From CAYZPW01 sp964480475 (GTDB taxonomy: Bacteria; B130-G9): a stretch of 64,000 nucleotides of DNA. The translations under genes were made by a program, and so were the position numbers. The DNA is taken from assembly GCA_964480475.1 (NCBI GenBank), contig CAYZPW010000002.1, positions 1 to 64,000 on the forward strand. The letters are read 5' to 3'. Below, one piece after another: positions 50,145 to 58,855 of the stretch (the stretch's first letter is position 1; every line of letters begins with the position of its first letter). The notes beneath the pieces are model-generated. The model was not told where the DNA came from. It ran no database searches and saw nothing but the letters and a program-made list of their open reading frames with translations.

Positions 50145-51413
50145 CTATTCATATCTGATCGCCTCCACCGGATCGAGGCGGGCCGCCTGCTGGGAAGGAT
50201 AGAGCGTTGCCACGAAGCTCAACAGGATAGAGCCGACGCAGATGAGGACAAAATCCAAGAGGGTCATCTTGAAAGGTAGATAGCTCAAGTAATAGACGTC
50301 GCCGCTCAGCTTTATCAGCTGGTACTTGTCGGCCAGAAAGCAAGCCACGGAGCCGGCCAGCGCGCCAATCACGGTCCCGACTACACCGATCAACGTGCCC
50401 TCTATCATGAATATCCCCATGACGCTTCGGTTGGTTGCGCCCATCGACTTGATTATGCCGATGTCCTTATTCCTCTCCATGACCATCATTATGAGCGTGC
50501 TGGCGATATTGAACGCGGCCACGAGGACGATGAGCGCGAGGATGATGAACATGGCCATCTTCTCGAGCTTCATCGCGGCGAAGAGGTTCTTGTTCATCTC
50601 CTGCCAGTCTGTCGCTTTGTAGGGCGGGCCGAGGACCTGGGCGACTTTTTCTGCCACGCTCTTGGCTTTGTAGATGTCCTCGGTTCTGATCTCGTAACCG
50701 TTGATCTCATCACCCATATCGAAGAAATCCTGCGCAGCGACGAGCGAGACATAGGCCAGGCTTGAGTCGAACTCATACATCCCGGACCCAAAAATCCCCG
50801 CGACCACCATCCATCTGAGCTTTGGGACTAGGCCAGTCGGCGTCTGCCTCCCAAAAGGCGAGATAACGGCCACCTTGTCTCCGAGATACAGGCCCAGATT
50901 GCTCGCCATCTCTTGACCGATGATGATCCCGTCGTATTTGCCCTCGGTCTCGTCTTCGGGCTTGAAGTCACGTCGCGAAAGAGAAGCCAGCTTGCCCTCC
51001 ACCATGTTCTTCTGAAGGTCGCTGACCGAGACCTCAAGCCTGGGGTCAACGCCTCTAATCGCTATCCCTTGCGTCCTGTATGGCGACCGGACCATGACCT
51101 GTCCGAAAACGAATGGCGAAACTCCGGCAACGCCATCGACTGCTCTTATTCTCTGCATCACCTCAGACGAGAGAAGTATGTTCGGAGCGTCGCTGAATGG
51201 CTGTCTAGTCACGAGGATGTGCGCCCTTATGCCCAATATCTTCTCTCGAAGGTCCTGTTCAAAGCCCGTCATCACCGCCAAAACTATGATCAGCGCGGCG
51301 ACGCCCAGTGCGATGCCGCCCACGGAGATGACTGTGATGATCGATATGAAAGCTTGCTTCCGCCTGGCCCGGAGATACCGAAGCGCGAATGCCAGTTCAA
51401 AGACGTTTACCAT
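50145..51413 (-). CDS. LolC/LolE-type ABC permease
   Basis: A 422-residue permease with the FtsX-like layout: one N-terminal helix (IITVISVGGIALGVAALIIVLAVMTGF), a long periplasmic domain (QDLREKILGIRAHILV ... ENLFAAMKLEK), then three C-terminal helices (FIILALIVLVAAFNIASTLIM; FMIEGTLIGVVGTVIGALAGSVACFLADK; LDFVLICVGSILLSFVATLYPSQQA). It ends with the classical LDPVEAIRYE. Since only one permease gene is present, a homodimer (LolF-like) with LolD is likely. Confidence 0.9.
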   Translation of the reverse strand: MVNVFELAFALRYLRARRKQAFISIITVISVGGIALGVAALIIVLAVMTGFEQDLREKILGIRAHILVTRQPFSDAPNILLSSEVMQRIRAVDGVAGVSPFVFGQVMVRSPYRTQGIAIRGVDPRLEVSVSDLQKNMVEGKLASLSRRDFKPEDETEGKYDGIIIGQEMASNLGLYLGDKVAVISPFGRQTPTGLVPKLRWMVVAGIFGSGMYEFDSSLAYVSLVAAQDFFDMGDEINGYEIRTEDIYKAKSVAEKVAQVLGPPYKATDWQEMNKNLFAAMKLEKMAMFIILALIVLVAAFNIASTLIMMVMERNKDIGIIKSMGATNRSVMGIFMIEGTLIGVVGTVIGALAGSVACFLADKYQLIKLSGDVYYLSYLPFKMTLLDFVLICVGSILLSFVATLYPSQQAARLDPVEAIRYE

Positions 51414-51442
51414 GGGTCTCTTGTTTCCCGGTGATTTCTAAC

Positions 51443-52282
51443 CTATTTGGCTCGCTCCAGAAGCTTTTCAAGCTCCACCATGCTGCGCCGCGCACTTGAC
51501 TCCTGGTGCGCCTCGATCGTCAGCGCAAGCTTCTCCCGGAGGTTCGGGAGGTTATCGAAAAGCGCATTGAAATCGGCCGTGCCCTCACCGATTGCTAGGT
51601 GTTGGTCGCATTTCCCGTCGTTGTCGTGCAGGTGCAGCTCCAAGAGGCGTCCCCTTACGCTTTCCAACCACACCAGAAGGTTGCAGCGCCCAAAAACGTT
51701 GAAGTGGCCGATGTCGAAGCAGTGGCCGAATAGGCTCGGGTCCAGGTTTTCGACGAGGCGGCATAGCGGCTCAGGGCTGTCCTCAAGCGTGTTCTCCAGA
51801 GCCAGCACAACGCCCTTTTGATGCGCCTCGCGACCCACGTGGTCCCAGAATCTCGTGCTGTTCTCGAGCCAAGTGTCGAACATCTCGCCGTATTTGAAAC
51901 GGTCAAAAGCGGCATGCACAACCATCGTTCCAGCTCCGAGAAAGGAAGCGACATCTACTGCCTTTAGAATCCGCCTTTTGGTGACGCTCGTGATCTCTGG
52001 GTCCGTTCCGCCGGGGCTGAGCTCCATATATGGGCCGTGCATGGTGCGTGACAGGCCCGTCTCGGCAAGAGATGTCCTAATCTGGTCAAGCTCCAGATTG
52101 TCCAGATTGTCCAGGTCCTGGCAGTTCAGATAAAGCTCCGGGTTCAACCCATCGCGAAGCACAATCGGCATGTATTTGTCCCTGTCCGCAAACGGGACGT
52201 GGACGAAAACGTTGGCCCGTTGGCTGCCCATCTGATCGGTCGCGCCCGCGCTCGAATCTCTCATCCCTAAAACATCCCCCAA
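51443..52282 (-). CDS. TIM-barrel sugar isomerase/AP-endonuclease family protein
   Basis: A 279-residue protein of the xylose isomerase-like/AP endonuclease 2 TIM-barrel superfamily. Metal-binding and catalytic-like pieces include VVHAAFDRF, ALENTLED, GHCFDIGHFNVFG, LLELHLHDNDGKCDQHLAIGEG and LTIEAHQES. It may isomerise a sugar or cyclic polyol; the substrate is not evident. It overlaps the prepilin peptidase by 16 bases and lies 29 bases before lolC/E, so it reads with the envelope block. Confidence 0.85.
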   Translation of the reverse strand: MGDVLGMRDSSAGATDQMGSQRANVFVHVPFADRDKYMPIVLRDGLNPELYLNCQDLDNLDNLELDQIRTSLAETGLSRTMHGPYMELSPGGTDPEITSVTKRRILKAVDVASFLGAGTMVVHAAFDRFKYGEMFDTWLENSTRFWDHVGREAHQKGVVLALENTLEDSPEPLCRLVENLDPSLFGHCFDIGHFNVFGRCNLLVWLESVRGRLLELHLHDNDGKCDQHLAIGEGTADFNALFDNLPNLREKLALTIEAHQESSARRSMVELEKLLERAK

Positions 52283-53145
52283 TACCAGTTTATAAGGCTT
52301 CTACCGCAGAAGGATGATACTATCGCGCCCAAAGATAGCAACGGGCCGAAACGGACCTCGGTCTTTCGTGAGACCTTGCCGCGCAGAAGAGCGGGCAGAA
52401 AGAGTGCGGTTCCGGCCACGCTTGCGACCAGGACCGATAGGAGGGCCAACCGAAACCCCAAGTATGCCCCGAACAGGGCACCGATCCGAACATCTCCGCC
52501 GCCCATCATCCGCCCTTTGCTCAAGAGGACAATCGCGAAGAAGAGGCCCCCGCCAATCAGAATGCCCAAGACGGACGAAAGCGGCGAGCTTGCGAAAGGT
52601 GAAGGTACGAGCCGATATGTTCCTGAGGCCCCGCCTACCTTCCAGAGCAGCGCGGTCAGGACTAGTCCGCAGCCTATCCCTGGGAGGCTAACAACGTCGG
52701 GCACAAGCCCAGTCCGATGATCGATCACGGCAATGAGCACGACAAAGAAGCAGAACGAGAGCCATGCGGCAGCTTCGAGCAATCTGGGCGCCGCGGGTTC
52801 CAGCCTCAAGGTCCGGAGGTCCAGGCCGACGCCGACAGCGACCAGCACACATAGAATCCCCATTATCGCCTCGACAATGGGGTATTGCAGCGTCAGCTTC
52901 ACCTTACAGTGCCGACATCTGCCGCGCAGCAACACAAAACTCAATATGGGGATATTATCCAACATGCGGATTGGGGTCTTGCAGTTCTGGCAGAAAGAGC
53001 CGGGCCTGACAATCGACTGACCTTGCGCGATTCTGAATGAACAGACGTTCAAGAAGCTGCCGATTGAAAGCCCCAACACAAAGATGACGAAAAGCTCTAG
53101 CACAAAGAACAGGTCCAAATCTCCCACAGCAAACCCAATCGCCAT
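52267..53145 (-). CDS. pilD: Type 4 prepilin peptidase
   Basis: Inner-membrane aspartic peptidase that cuts the leader of type IV prepilins and pseudopilins and N-methylates the new end. Four zinc-binding cysteines (C52, C55, C77, C80) lie in FCQNCKTPIRMLDNIP...GRCRHCKVKLTLQYPIVE; catalytic aspartates are in AVIDHRTGLVPD and GGGDVRIGALFG. About eight membrane segments. Length 292 aa. Its presence indicates type IV pili or a type II secretion system encoded elsewhere. It is the first gene of the minus-strand envelope run. Confidence 0.93.
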   Translation of the reverse strand: MAIGFAVGDLDLFFVLELFVIFVLGLSIGSFLNVCSFRIAQGQSIVRPGSFCQNCKTPIRMLDNIPILSFVLLRGRCRHCKVKLTLQYPIVEAIMGILCVLVAVGVGLDLRTLRLEPAAPRLLEAAAWLSFCFFVVLIAVIDHRTGLVPDVVSLPGIGCGLVLTALLWKVGGASGTYRLVPSPFASSPLSSVLGILIGGGLFFAIVLLSKGRMMGGGDVRIGALFGAYLGFRLALLSVLVASVAGTALFLPALLRGKVSRKTEVRFGPLLSLGAIVSSFCGRSLINWYWGMF

Positions 53146-53296
53146 CTGAAAGCGCCAGGAGCATACATTAGCAAGCCGTCAAGACTGCTTCTTGCATTCT
53201 CAACTATCAGGTTGGGGATCATACCCTATCTCGTTTGACTATTGCAGTTGGTTTTTCGCGCGGGACCGAACTGCACCCGTCTGCCTTTAGGGCGGA

Positions 53297-53345
53297 GCAA
53301 CGAGGCCGGGTCATAAGTCGTTGCGCTTGTGTAGGGGGGCGTCTC
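53297..53345. repeat. GGGTCATA...GTAGGGGCG composite repeat
   Basis: CGAGGCCGGGTCATAAGTCG (53301-53320) 14 bases before GTAGGGGGGCGTCTCAGACCCGCCC. One of four loci with this module order. The preceding 53161-53296 has no gene. Confidence 0.65.
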
Positions 53346-53373
53346 AGACCCGCCCGTGAAGGTCAATGGATGA

Positions 53374-53575
53374 AGGGGCGAAAAGGCGAAGAGGGCAAGA
53401 GGCGAAAAGGGGAAGAGGGGAAGGGGCGAAAAGGCGAAGAGGGCAAGAGGCGAAAAGGGGAAGAGGGGAAGGGGCGAAAAGGCGAAGAGGGCAAGAGGCG
53501 AAAAGGGGAAGAGGGCAAGAGGCGAAAAGGCGAAGAGGGCAAGAGGCGAAAAGGGGTTGATGTAAGGGCGGTGTC
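53374..53575. repeat. 48-bp purine-rich tandem repeat
   Basis: Three copies of a 48-base unit (start positions 53374, 53422, 53470) composed of AGGGGCGAAAAGGCGAAGAG-like sub-blocks, then several truncated units. All purine on the plus strand except single C in GGCG. Frames here give Lys/Arg/Gly/Glu low-complexity and are not genes. Ends in GGGGTTGATGTAAGGGCGGTGTC. Confidence 0.85.
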
Positions 53576-53675
53576 NNNNNNNNNNNNNNNNNNNNNNNNN
53601 NNNNNNNNNNNNNNNNNNNNNNNNNNNNNNNNNNNNNNNNNNNNNNNNNNNNNNNNNNNNNNNNNNNNNNNNNNN
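53576..53675. other. Assembly gap (100 N), probably false
   Basis: The 55 bases before the gap (53521-53575) are identical to the 55 bases after it (53676-53730). This is what two overlapping contig ends look like after scaffolding with a fixed 100-N spacer; the true sequence is probably continuous without a gap. Confidence 0.8.
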
Positions 53676-53711
53676 GGCGAAAAGGCGAAGAGGGCAAGAG
53701 GCGAAAAGGGG

Positions 53712-54123
53712 TTGATGTAAGGGCGGTGTCTGAGACCTAACAATTATGCGCATATTTGAGGGGCATAGGTTCCTCTGAATCACCGCGTTTCAACGCGACG
53801 ATATCGATCATTATGATGATATTAACACCCGACTTCAGTCGGGTGACGGGTGGACGCCCAACAGCCTCCTCCTCGCTCCAAAGAATCCCCTCCTGAAGAG
53901 GATGTACGAGGGACGGCCTGAAATATGACCTCACATCAGCCGTTTGTGCGATCCCTTCAGGGTCGGTTGCTTGGCTCCTGCCGACGGAATGCCCACGTTG
54001 AAACGAGGGGCTATTCAGGTTATTTCCCTTCGGGGAATGCGATTTATAAAGCTCAATAAAGAGCCCTCATCAACCAAGAATATGCGCATAATTGTTAGGT
54101 CTCAGACCGCGCCCCTACATCAA
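53712..54123. mobile_element. 412-bp foldback element with 45-bp terminal inverted repeats (MITE-like)
   Basis: Left end 53712-53756 (TTGATGTAAGGGCGGTGTCTG...) and right end 54079-54123 are inverted repeats differing at only a few positions; both contain CTGAGACCTAACAATTATGC. A weaker inner pair, GTTTCAACG (53788-53796) and CGTTGAAAC (53996-54004), extends the foldback. The interior carries REP-like palindromes CACCCGACTTCAGTCGGGTG, GATCCCTTCAGGGTC, CCCTTCGGGG, and no ORF. Either a non-autonomous transposon or a BIME-like REP cluster bounded by dispersed repeats. No target duplication is evident. Confidence 0.6.
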
Positions 54124-54127
54124 GCAC

Positions 54128-54180
54128 GTTTGGCGTGGCCAACCGCCAACCGCCAACGGGCGAACGGAGTTCGCCCCTAC
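54128..54180. repeat. GCCAACC repeats and GGGCGAA...TTCGCCCCTAC hairpin
   Basis: GCCAACCGCCAACCGCCAAC then GGGCGAACGGAGTTCGCCCCTAC. This is the reverse orientation of the first repeat block at 827-880, with the same two modules side by side. Confidence 0.7.
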
Positions 54181-54207
54181 GACGTGCAGCCGGGACCCCC
54201 AACTGAG

Positions 54208-55233
54208 TCACGAGGACGAGACGGTTGTGTCGATTGAGAGGCCCCGGCCGACGAGTTTAATGAAGACGTCCTCCAACGTGGGCTCGGAGATGCGCAACAG
54301 GTGAATGCGGGCGCTTCTGGCCTTCACGTAGTCGATCACGTTTGGCACGACCCTTTCGCCCGACAGGACCAGCCGCACCTCGCTCTTCTGCGATTCGGCG
54401 TCGAACTCTATTGAGGAGTTGATGACGCCCCCCAGACCTGAGAACTGGCAGGCATCATGGGGCAGCGGGGACGTCTCCATCAGCACCGTAACCTCCGTCG
54501 AGACGATTCTCTTGAGATTCGCCGGGGTGTCGCAGGCGAGTATCTTGCCCCTGTCGATGATCGCTACCCTATCACAGAGCTCCTCCGCCTCGGCCATGTA
54601 GTGCGTTGTGAGAATAATCGTTCTGTCCCTGTTCTCGGCCATCCAGTCCTTCAGGAAAGCCCGAATGTCGCGCGCCGCGCCTACGTCCATCCCCAGCGTT
54701 GGCTCATCGAGGAAGATTATCCTGGGATTCGTCACGAAGCCTCTGGCGAAATTGATCTTCTGGCGCATCCCCGTGGAGAGTTCATACATCTTCGTGTGCT
54801 TGTATTCCGTAAGCTCGACGACGTTCAGCATCTTGTCGATGTTGTCTCTCGCCTCCTTGAAAGTCAGGCCGTAGAACTGCGAGAACAGCCACAGGTTTTC
54901 ACGAGGCGTCAGGATGCCGTAGCCGCATGACTCGCCGCCTGAGACCATGCTTATGATCTCGCGCACCTTTGATGATTCCTTTACGACGTCATAGCCGTTG
55001 ACAAACGCTCGGCCTTCGGTCGGAAGCAGCAGCGTGCAGAGTATCTTGATGAGCGTGGTCTTGCCGGCGCCGTTTGGCCCCAAAAGGCCGAAGAGCTCGC
55101 CCTGCTTGACGGATATGTCCACGCCGTCGAGAGCCCTTATGATTCTGGGTCCCTCTTGCCGCTTCTTTCGCTTTCTGAGCTTGAAAACTCGCTCCAGCGA
55201 GTCGGCCACAATGGCGCCATCATTTGCCTGCAC
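54208..55233 (-). CDS. ABC-2 exporter ATPase
   Basis: ATP-binding subunit of an ABC-2/NodI-like exporter, divergent from two permease genes. Walker A GPNGAGKTT, Q-loop FSQFYG, signature YELSTGMRQKINFARGF, Walker B IIFLDEPTLGMD, switch TTHYMAEAEELCD. A C-terminal domain (VTVLMETSPLPHD...LLRISEPTLEDVFIKLVGR) follows. The GTG at 55233 follows GGAGGAGG by 6 bases and is chosen; the open frame continues 59 codons upstream without any ribosome site. Length 341 aa. Confidence 0.9.
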   Translation of the reverse strand: MQANDGAIVADSLERVFKLRKRKKRQEGPRIIRALDGVDISVKQGELFGLLGPNGAGKTTLIKILCTLLLPTEGRAFVNGYDVVKESSKVREIISMVSGGESCGYGILTPRENLWLFSQFYGLTFKEARDNIDKMLNVVELTEYKHTKMYELSTGMRQKINFARGFVTNPRIIFLDEPTLGMDVGAARDIRAFLKDWMAENRDRTIILTTHYMAEAEELCDRVAIIDRGKILACDTPANLKRIVSTEVTVLMETSPLPHDACQFSGLGGVINSSIEFDAESQKSEVRLVLSGERVVPNVIDYVKARSARIHLLRISEPTLEDVFIKLVGRGLSIDTTVSSS

Positions 55234-55475
55234 GTGAATCCTCCTCCACAGTTGCGGAACATAATCATCCGGCGCCTCCGCCAAGTCAAGAAAGCCCAGG
55301 GGCTTCGCCGCCGGTGAACGATACCGCTGTTCTGTATTGTCGTCTTGCTGCGTTAGGATAGTATAGGTTAGAGTGGTAGTCCCGATCTTCGGCGCCGGTC
55401 TGCACGACAAGCAGCTGTTGTCTCGAGGTGGGGCATTCTTCGGGATCGATTAGCTTACGAACGAAGGGGTCTGAT

Positions 55476-56348
55476 ATGTCTGAAGGGAGCACAGACAGTC
55501 GGGGTGGAAAACCGATGCGGCGCTCGAGCCTCAGGCCAATTATAGCCAGGAACCTGCGAACGGTCGTTGCGCGCTCCTACGTCCGCATAGTGGGGGCGAA
55601 CCGTGAGACGAGCTGGCTTCTGGGAGACACTGTTTTGCCGCTTCTGACGGTCTCGGCCTTCGTGATGGTTTACAGGTCGTTCAACGCCCCTGAGGCCTTC
55701 GTCGGCTATGTGGTTTTGGGCGGCGTCATGTCCGCGTATTGGCTGGCGATGCTGTGGAGCATGGCGATGCAGTTGTATTGGGAAAAGGAGATGGGCAACC
55801 TGGAGCTCTACACGATGGCCCCAATGTCCATGATGTCCATCCTCGCGGGCATGGTCATCGGCGGGCTTTTTATGACCTCGGTCAGGGCGGTTGCGATTCT
55901 GATTGCCGGGACGCTTATCTTCGGGGTTGAATATACATTCGAGCAGCCCCTCCTGGCGGCCGGCGTCTTTGCCATTACGCTAGTCGCCCTGTATGGCTTG
56001 GGACTGATGTTCTCATCGATTTTTTTCTTGGTTGGCAGACGAGGCTGGCACATCATGAGTCTGCTTGAAGAGCCCGTCTTCTTTGCTTCTGGCTTCTACT
56101 TCCCCGTAAAGACGCTGGGGCAGGTAGCGCCGTTCATCGCATCGTTCATCCCAATCACACTCGGCCTCGACGCGATGCGTCAACTTGCATTCTCAGGTCA
56201 AGAAGATATGGGTTTCCTGCCCCCCGGAGTTGAGTTTCTCATCCTCATTGGACTTGCAGTCGTTTTCGTTGTTATCGCCAAGTTCCTATTGAGTTACATG
56301 GAAAGAACCGGCGCCAAGACCGGGAAACTACTGCAAAGATGGCAATGA
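55476..56348 (+). CDS. ABC-2 exporter permease 1
   Basis: A 290-residue permease with six membrane segments (LPLLTVSAFVMVYRSF; VLGGVMSAYWLAMLW; ILAGMVIGGLFMTSVRAVAILIAG; LLAAGVFAITLVALYGLGLMFSSIFFLVGRR; FLILIGLAVVFVVIAKFLLSYM), the ABC-2 fold. The ATG at 55476 follows GAAGGGG; a 16-codon longer frame is possible. It overlaps permease 2 by 10 bases, so they form a heterodimer with the divergent ATPase. Substrate unknown. Confidence 0.85.
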   Translation: MSEGSTDSRGGKPMRRSSLRPIIARNLRTVVARSYVRIVGANRETSWLLGDTVLPLLTVSAFVMVYRSFNAPEAFVGYVVLGGVMSAYWLAMLWSMAMQLYWEKEMGNLELYTMAPMSMMSILAGMVIGGLFMTSVRAVAILIAGTLIFGVEYTFEQPLLAAGVFAITLVALYGLGLMFSSIFFLVGRRGWHIMSLLEEPVFFASGFYFPVKTLGQVAPFIASFIPITLGLDAMRQLAFSGQEDMGFLPPGVEFLILIGLAVVFVVIAKFLLSYMERTGAKTGKLLQRWQ

Positions 56349-57199
56349 AGAGCAAATTCGTTCGTCGGTTGCGGCAATTTGTATATTCGGCTTGGCTTGG
56401 ATGGCAGATGGAGGCCAACTGGGCCCACCCCACGGAGTTCCTGACTTACGCCCTTGCAAAGCCGATCTGCCACGTCCTCATCCTGGTCTTTATCTATTTT
56501 GCAGTCAGGAGCGGCGATTCCCAGCAGGGGCAGTTCTACGGTATGTTCGTGGGCAACGCTTTTTTCGTCTTCGTCCACGCCATCATGATCGGGGCCGGCG
56601 AGGTAATCGATGAAGACCGGGAGCATTTTCGCGTCCTGAAGTACATCTATTGTTCGCCGGTGTCGATATTCTCCTACCTTTCGGGACGGACCGCGACGAA
56701 GATCATACTGACGGCTATCAGCACCGTCATAACGCTTGTCTTCGGCAGATTCGTTTTCGGCATCCCCATCTCCTTGTTCTCAATCAACTATCCATTCCTG
56801 ATTCTGGTCTTCGTCCTTGGGGTCCTCGGCACCCTGGCATTCGGGATAATGGTCGCCGGGTTCTTCCTCGTGACAGCGAGGCACGGAGGCGTGTTGTCTG
56901 GCGGAATCGCCGGCCTTTTTTACCTCGCGTCGGGAACCCTCTTTCCAATAGCGAATCTGCCCGCATGGCTTCAACCAGTCGCACGAGCCATCCCAATCAC
57001 TTATTGGATCGAGGCGACCAGGCGAGCCGTTCTCGGCGCCTCGTATTTCGAGGGCCTGGAACATCTCGCCGCCGGTCAATTGGTTGGGATTCTCCTGGCT
57101 ACGACAGTTGCGACAATGATAGTAAGCGTGCTGTTCTACCGTGCAATGGAGAAGATCGCCCTTACTCGCGGCTATCTTGATAGGATTACGAACTACTGA
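56339..57199 (+). CDS. ABC-2 exporter permease 2
   Basis: A 286-residue ABC-2 permease with about six membrane segments (HVLILVFIYFAVRSG; VGNAFFVFVHAIMIGAG; ATKIILTAISTVITLVFGRFVFG; FLILVFVLGVLGTLAFGIMVAGFFLVTAR; GIAGLFYLASGTLFPIANLPAWLQPVARAIPITYWIEATRRAVLG). Translation is coupled to permease 1 (10-base overlap). The pair with the ATPase resembles antibiotic or polysaccharide exporters but no cargo is apparent. Confidence 0.85.
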   Translation: MAMKSKFVRRLRQFVYSAWLGWQMEANWAHPTEFLTYALAKPICHVLILVFIYFAVRSGDSQQGQFYGMFVGNAFFVFVHAIMIGAGEVIDEDREHFRVLKYIYCSPVSIFSYLSGRTATKIILTAISTVITLVFGRFVFGIPISLFSINYPFLILVFVLGVLGTLAFGIMVAGFFLVTARHGGVLSGGIAGLFYLASGTLFPIANLPAWLQPVARAIPITYWIEATRRAVLGASYFEGLEHLAAGQLVGILLATTVATMIVSVLFYRAMEKIALTRGYLDRITNY

Positions 57200-57381
57200 C
57201 GGCCGACGGTGTTACGCGTCGGTTCGGTCAAGGAACTTGACCCAATAGTCTGTACGGCTCAGGATTCAGCCAGGAACGCCCGGTGATTCGAGGCGCGCCG
57301 TCCCGCTGAACAAAGAGCTGTGAATCCATGCGTTTATGTTCTTCATCATCGGCGTGGCCTGGGAGACGCCCGAGAGCGTGA

Positions 57382-57717
57382 AAAAAATCGATAGACTTCG
57401 CAATTGAGCTTGACGGGGATTTTGCGGAGTTTATTCTTGCTGGGTGTTTTCCAGGAACAATTCTTTGCGATATTTGTAAAGACTTAGGAATTCTTGTTGA
57501 AAAAGACCCGATTCTACAACCTGAGTTTAGGCATTTGTGTCTGTCGAAAGCCGATGGCGAAGGGCTTTGCAGGGAGGCTTTTGAGAGATTCCACTTCATG
57601 GCAAGGTATATTATGTCAGGGCTACTAAGGGGCAGGAATCACAGAATAGCGGCATATTACGCAATTGCAGGTTTTGGCAAACTTGGATCGTCTATGCGGA
57701 TATGGCAGTTCAAATAG
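57382..57717 (+). pseudogene. Orphan coding fragment without start codon
   Basis: An open frame from a TGA at 57379-57381 to TAG at 57715-57717 codes for a protein-like sequence (AIELDGDFAEFILAGCFPG ... LCREAFERFHFMARYIMSGLL ... IAAYYAIAGFGKLGSSMRIW) but has no ATG, GTG or TTG until 57535. Its base composition is more A/T-rich than its neighbours, suggesting a transferred and truncated gene whose 5' part is missing. A GGTCAAG-GAA-CTTGACC palindrome lies upstream (57226-57242). An opposing minus frame exists but reads poorly. No family recognised. Confidence 0.4.
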
Positions 57718-57765
57718 AGCCCATTGCCGCGAGAAAACTAGAAAAGAAAGGTAGGTGACCTGAGC

Positions 57766-58008
57766 ATGGACAAGAAATACATCATCATCGAGGAGACGGA
57801 GAACAACTTCCTCGACGCCTCAAGGATCGTGGGCGTGATAGCCTTCAACTCCTCGCCAGCGCGGAAGTTGAAGAAGAACGCAAGCCTCGCCGGCAAGCTG
57901 ATTGATGCGACTCAGGGCAGCAGAACCAAGTCCCTGATCATCACTGACTCCGACCACGTGTGGCTAACCGGCTTCGAGCGGGACGCGCTTCTCAAGAAAC
58001 TCAAGTAA
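57766..58008 (+). CDS. RemA-like protein (DUF370)
   Basis: An 80-residue protein of the RemA/DUF370 family: FLDASRIVGVIAFNSSPARKLKKNASLAGKLIDATQGSRTKSLIITDSDHVWLTG. In Firmicutes RemA is an oligomeric DNA-binding regulator of extracellular matrix genes and typically sits just before gmk, as here. Its role in this organism is unproven. Start ATG at 57766 preceded by AGGTAGGTGACC. Confidence 0.85.
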   Translation: MDKKYIIIEETENNFLDASRIVGVIAFNSSPARKLKKNASLAGKLIDATQGSRTKSLIITDSDHVWLTGFERDALLKKLK

Positions 58009-58065
58009 GTCGAATCATACGTGAAGGTGTGATGAGTAGAGTTTGCCGCTGAGATAAGCAGCAAG

Positions 58066-58737
58066 ATGTATCCGGCGTCGGCTGAGGGCTCGACTGGACA
58101 GCTTCTACGCCAAGCCGCGTCAGACGGCAGGGCTGCGTTTGTCCTTTCCGGCCCTGCCGGCGCCGGAAAAAGCACCGTGGCGCGTCGCGTCGCGTCGGTT
58201 GATTCGCGGATAGTCCTGAACGTATCCTGCACGACCCGACCCCCAAGACCTGGCGAGAGACCCGACGCCGACTACTATTTCCTCAAAGATGCGGACTTCG
58301 AGAGGCTCGTTGAGCGAGGCGAGATGCTTGAATGGGCCGAGGTCCATGGCAACTGCTATGGCACACGAGCATCAGACGTCCTGAGCATTTTCTCACAAGG
58401 AAGGGACGCGCTGCTTGTGATAGACGTCCAGGGCGGCGTCGCAGTTCGGTCCAAGTATAAAAGAACCGTGCTCATCTTCGTCGTCGCGCCGACGTTCTCT
58501 GAGACCAGAGACCGGCTTGCGGAACGCGGGAGCGAGGACGGTGTAGAGGTCGCGAAGAGGCTTAGTCGGGCAAAGGATGAGGTCCTAGAATCAAAGAGAT
58601 ACGATTACCTGGTCGTCAACGATGACCTCGATTCGGCAGTCTCAAGTATCCAGAGCATCATAACGGCCGAGAGAGCCAGGATGACGGAGCGGAGGTATCG
58701 GGCCTTGATTCTTGACGCGGGCCTAGATGATGGTTGA
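58066..58737 (+). CDS. gmk: Guanylate kinase
   Basis: Phosphorylates GMP to GDP. P-loop SGPAGAGKST replaces the usual GPSGVGKST, NVSCTTRPPRPGERPDADYYFL is the GMP-binding segment, GEMLEWAEVHGNCYGT and LVIDVQGGVAVRSK follow, then RLAERGSEDGVEVAKRL. Length 223 aa with an N-terminal extension of about 20 residues (MYPASAEGSTGQLLRQAASDG). In remA-gmk order; rpoZ, which often follows gmk, is absent here. Confidence 0.93.
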   Translation: MYPASAEGSTGQLLRQAASDGRAAFVLSGPAGAGKSTVARRVASVDSRIVLNVSCTTRPPRPGERPDADYYFLKDADFERLVERGEMLEWAEVHGNCYGTRASDVLSIFSQGRDALLVIDVQGGVAVRSKYKRTVLIFVVAPTFSETRDRLAERGSEDGVEVAKRLSRAKDEVLESKRYDYLVVNDDLDSAVSSIQSIITAERARMTERRYRALILDAGLDDG

Positions 58738-58855
58738 CGAAACTGCTCGCAATTCGCTACTATGATGTGCATCGGGTTATTCAGTGGCGGGTGTTTGCTC
58801 GAACTCGGACTTCGTGGGAACACAATGCGCCGGATTGGATTCTGAGGATAATAGC

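Noticed and set aside
53366..53740. Long open frames of Arg/Lys/Gly/Glu repeats across the 48-bp array and the N run
   Set aside because: They are translations of a tandem repeat and Ns, on both strands, with no start context and no biased codons.
53820..54060. CRISPR-like array in the foldback element
   Set aside because: The palindromes differ in sequence and spacing, with no regular repeat/spacer pattern and no cas genes.
55233..55410. 59 extra N-terminal residues for the exporter ATPase
   Set aside because: The stretch has no ribosome site and crosses the divergent promoter region; GTG at 55233 has GGAGGAGG.
57228..57599. Minus-strand frame of 123 codons opposite the orphan fragment
   Set aside because: Ser/Pro/Arg-rich shadow; the plus-strand reading is far more protein-like.
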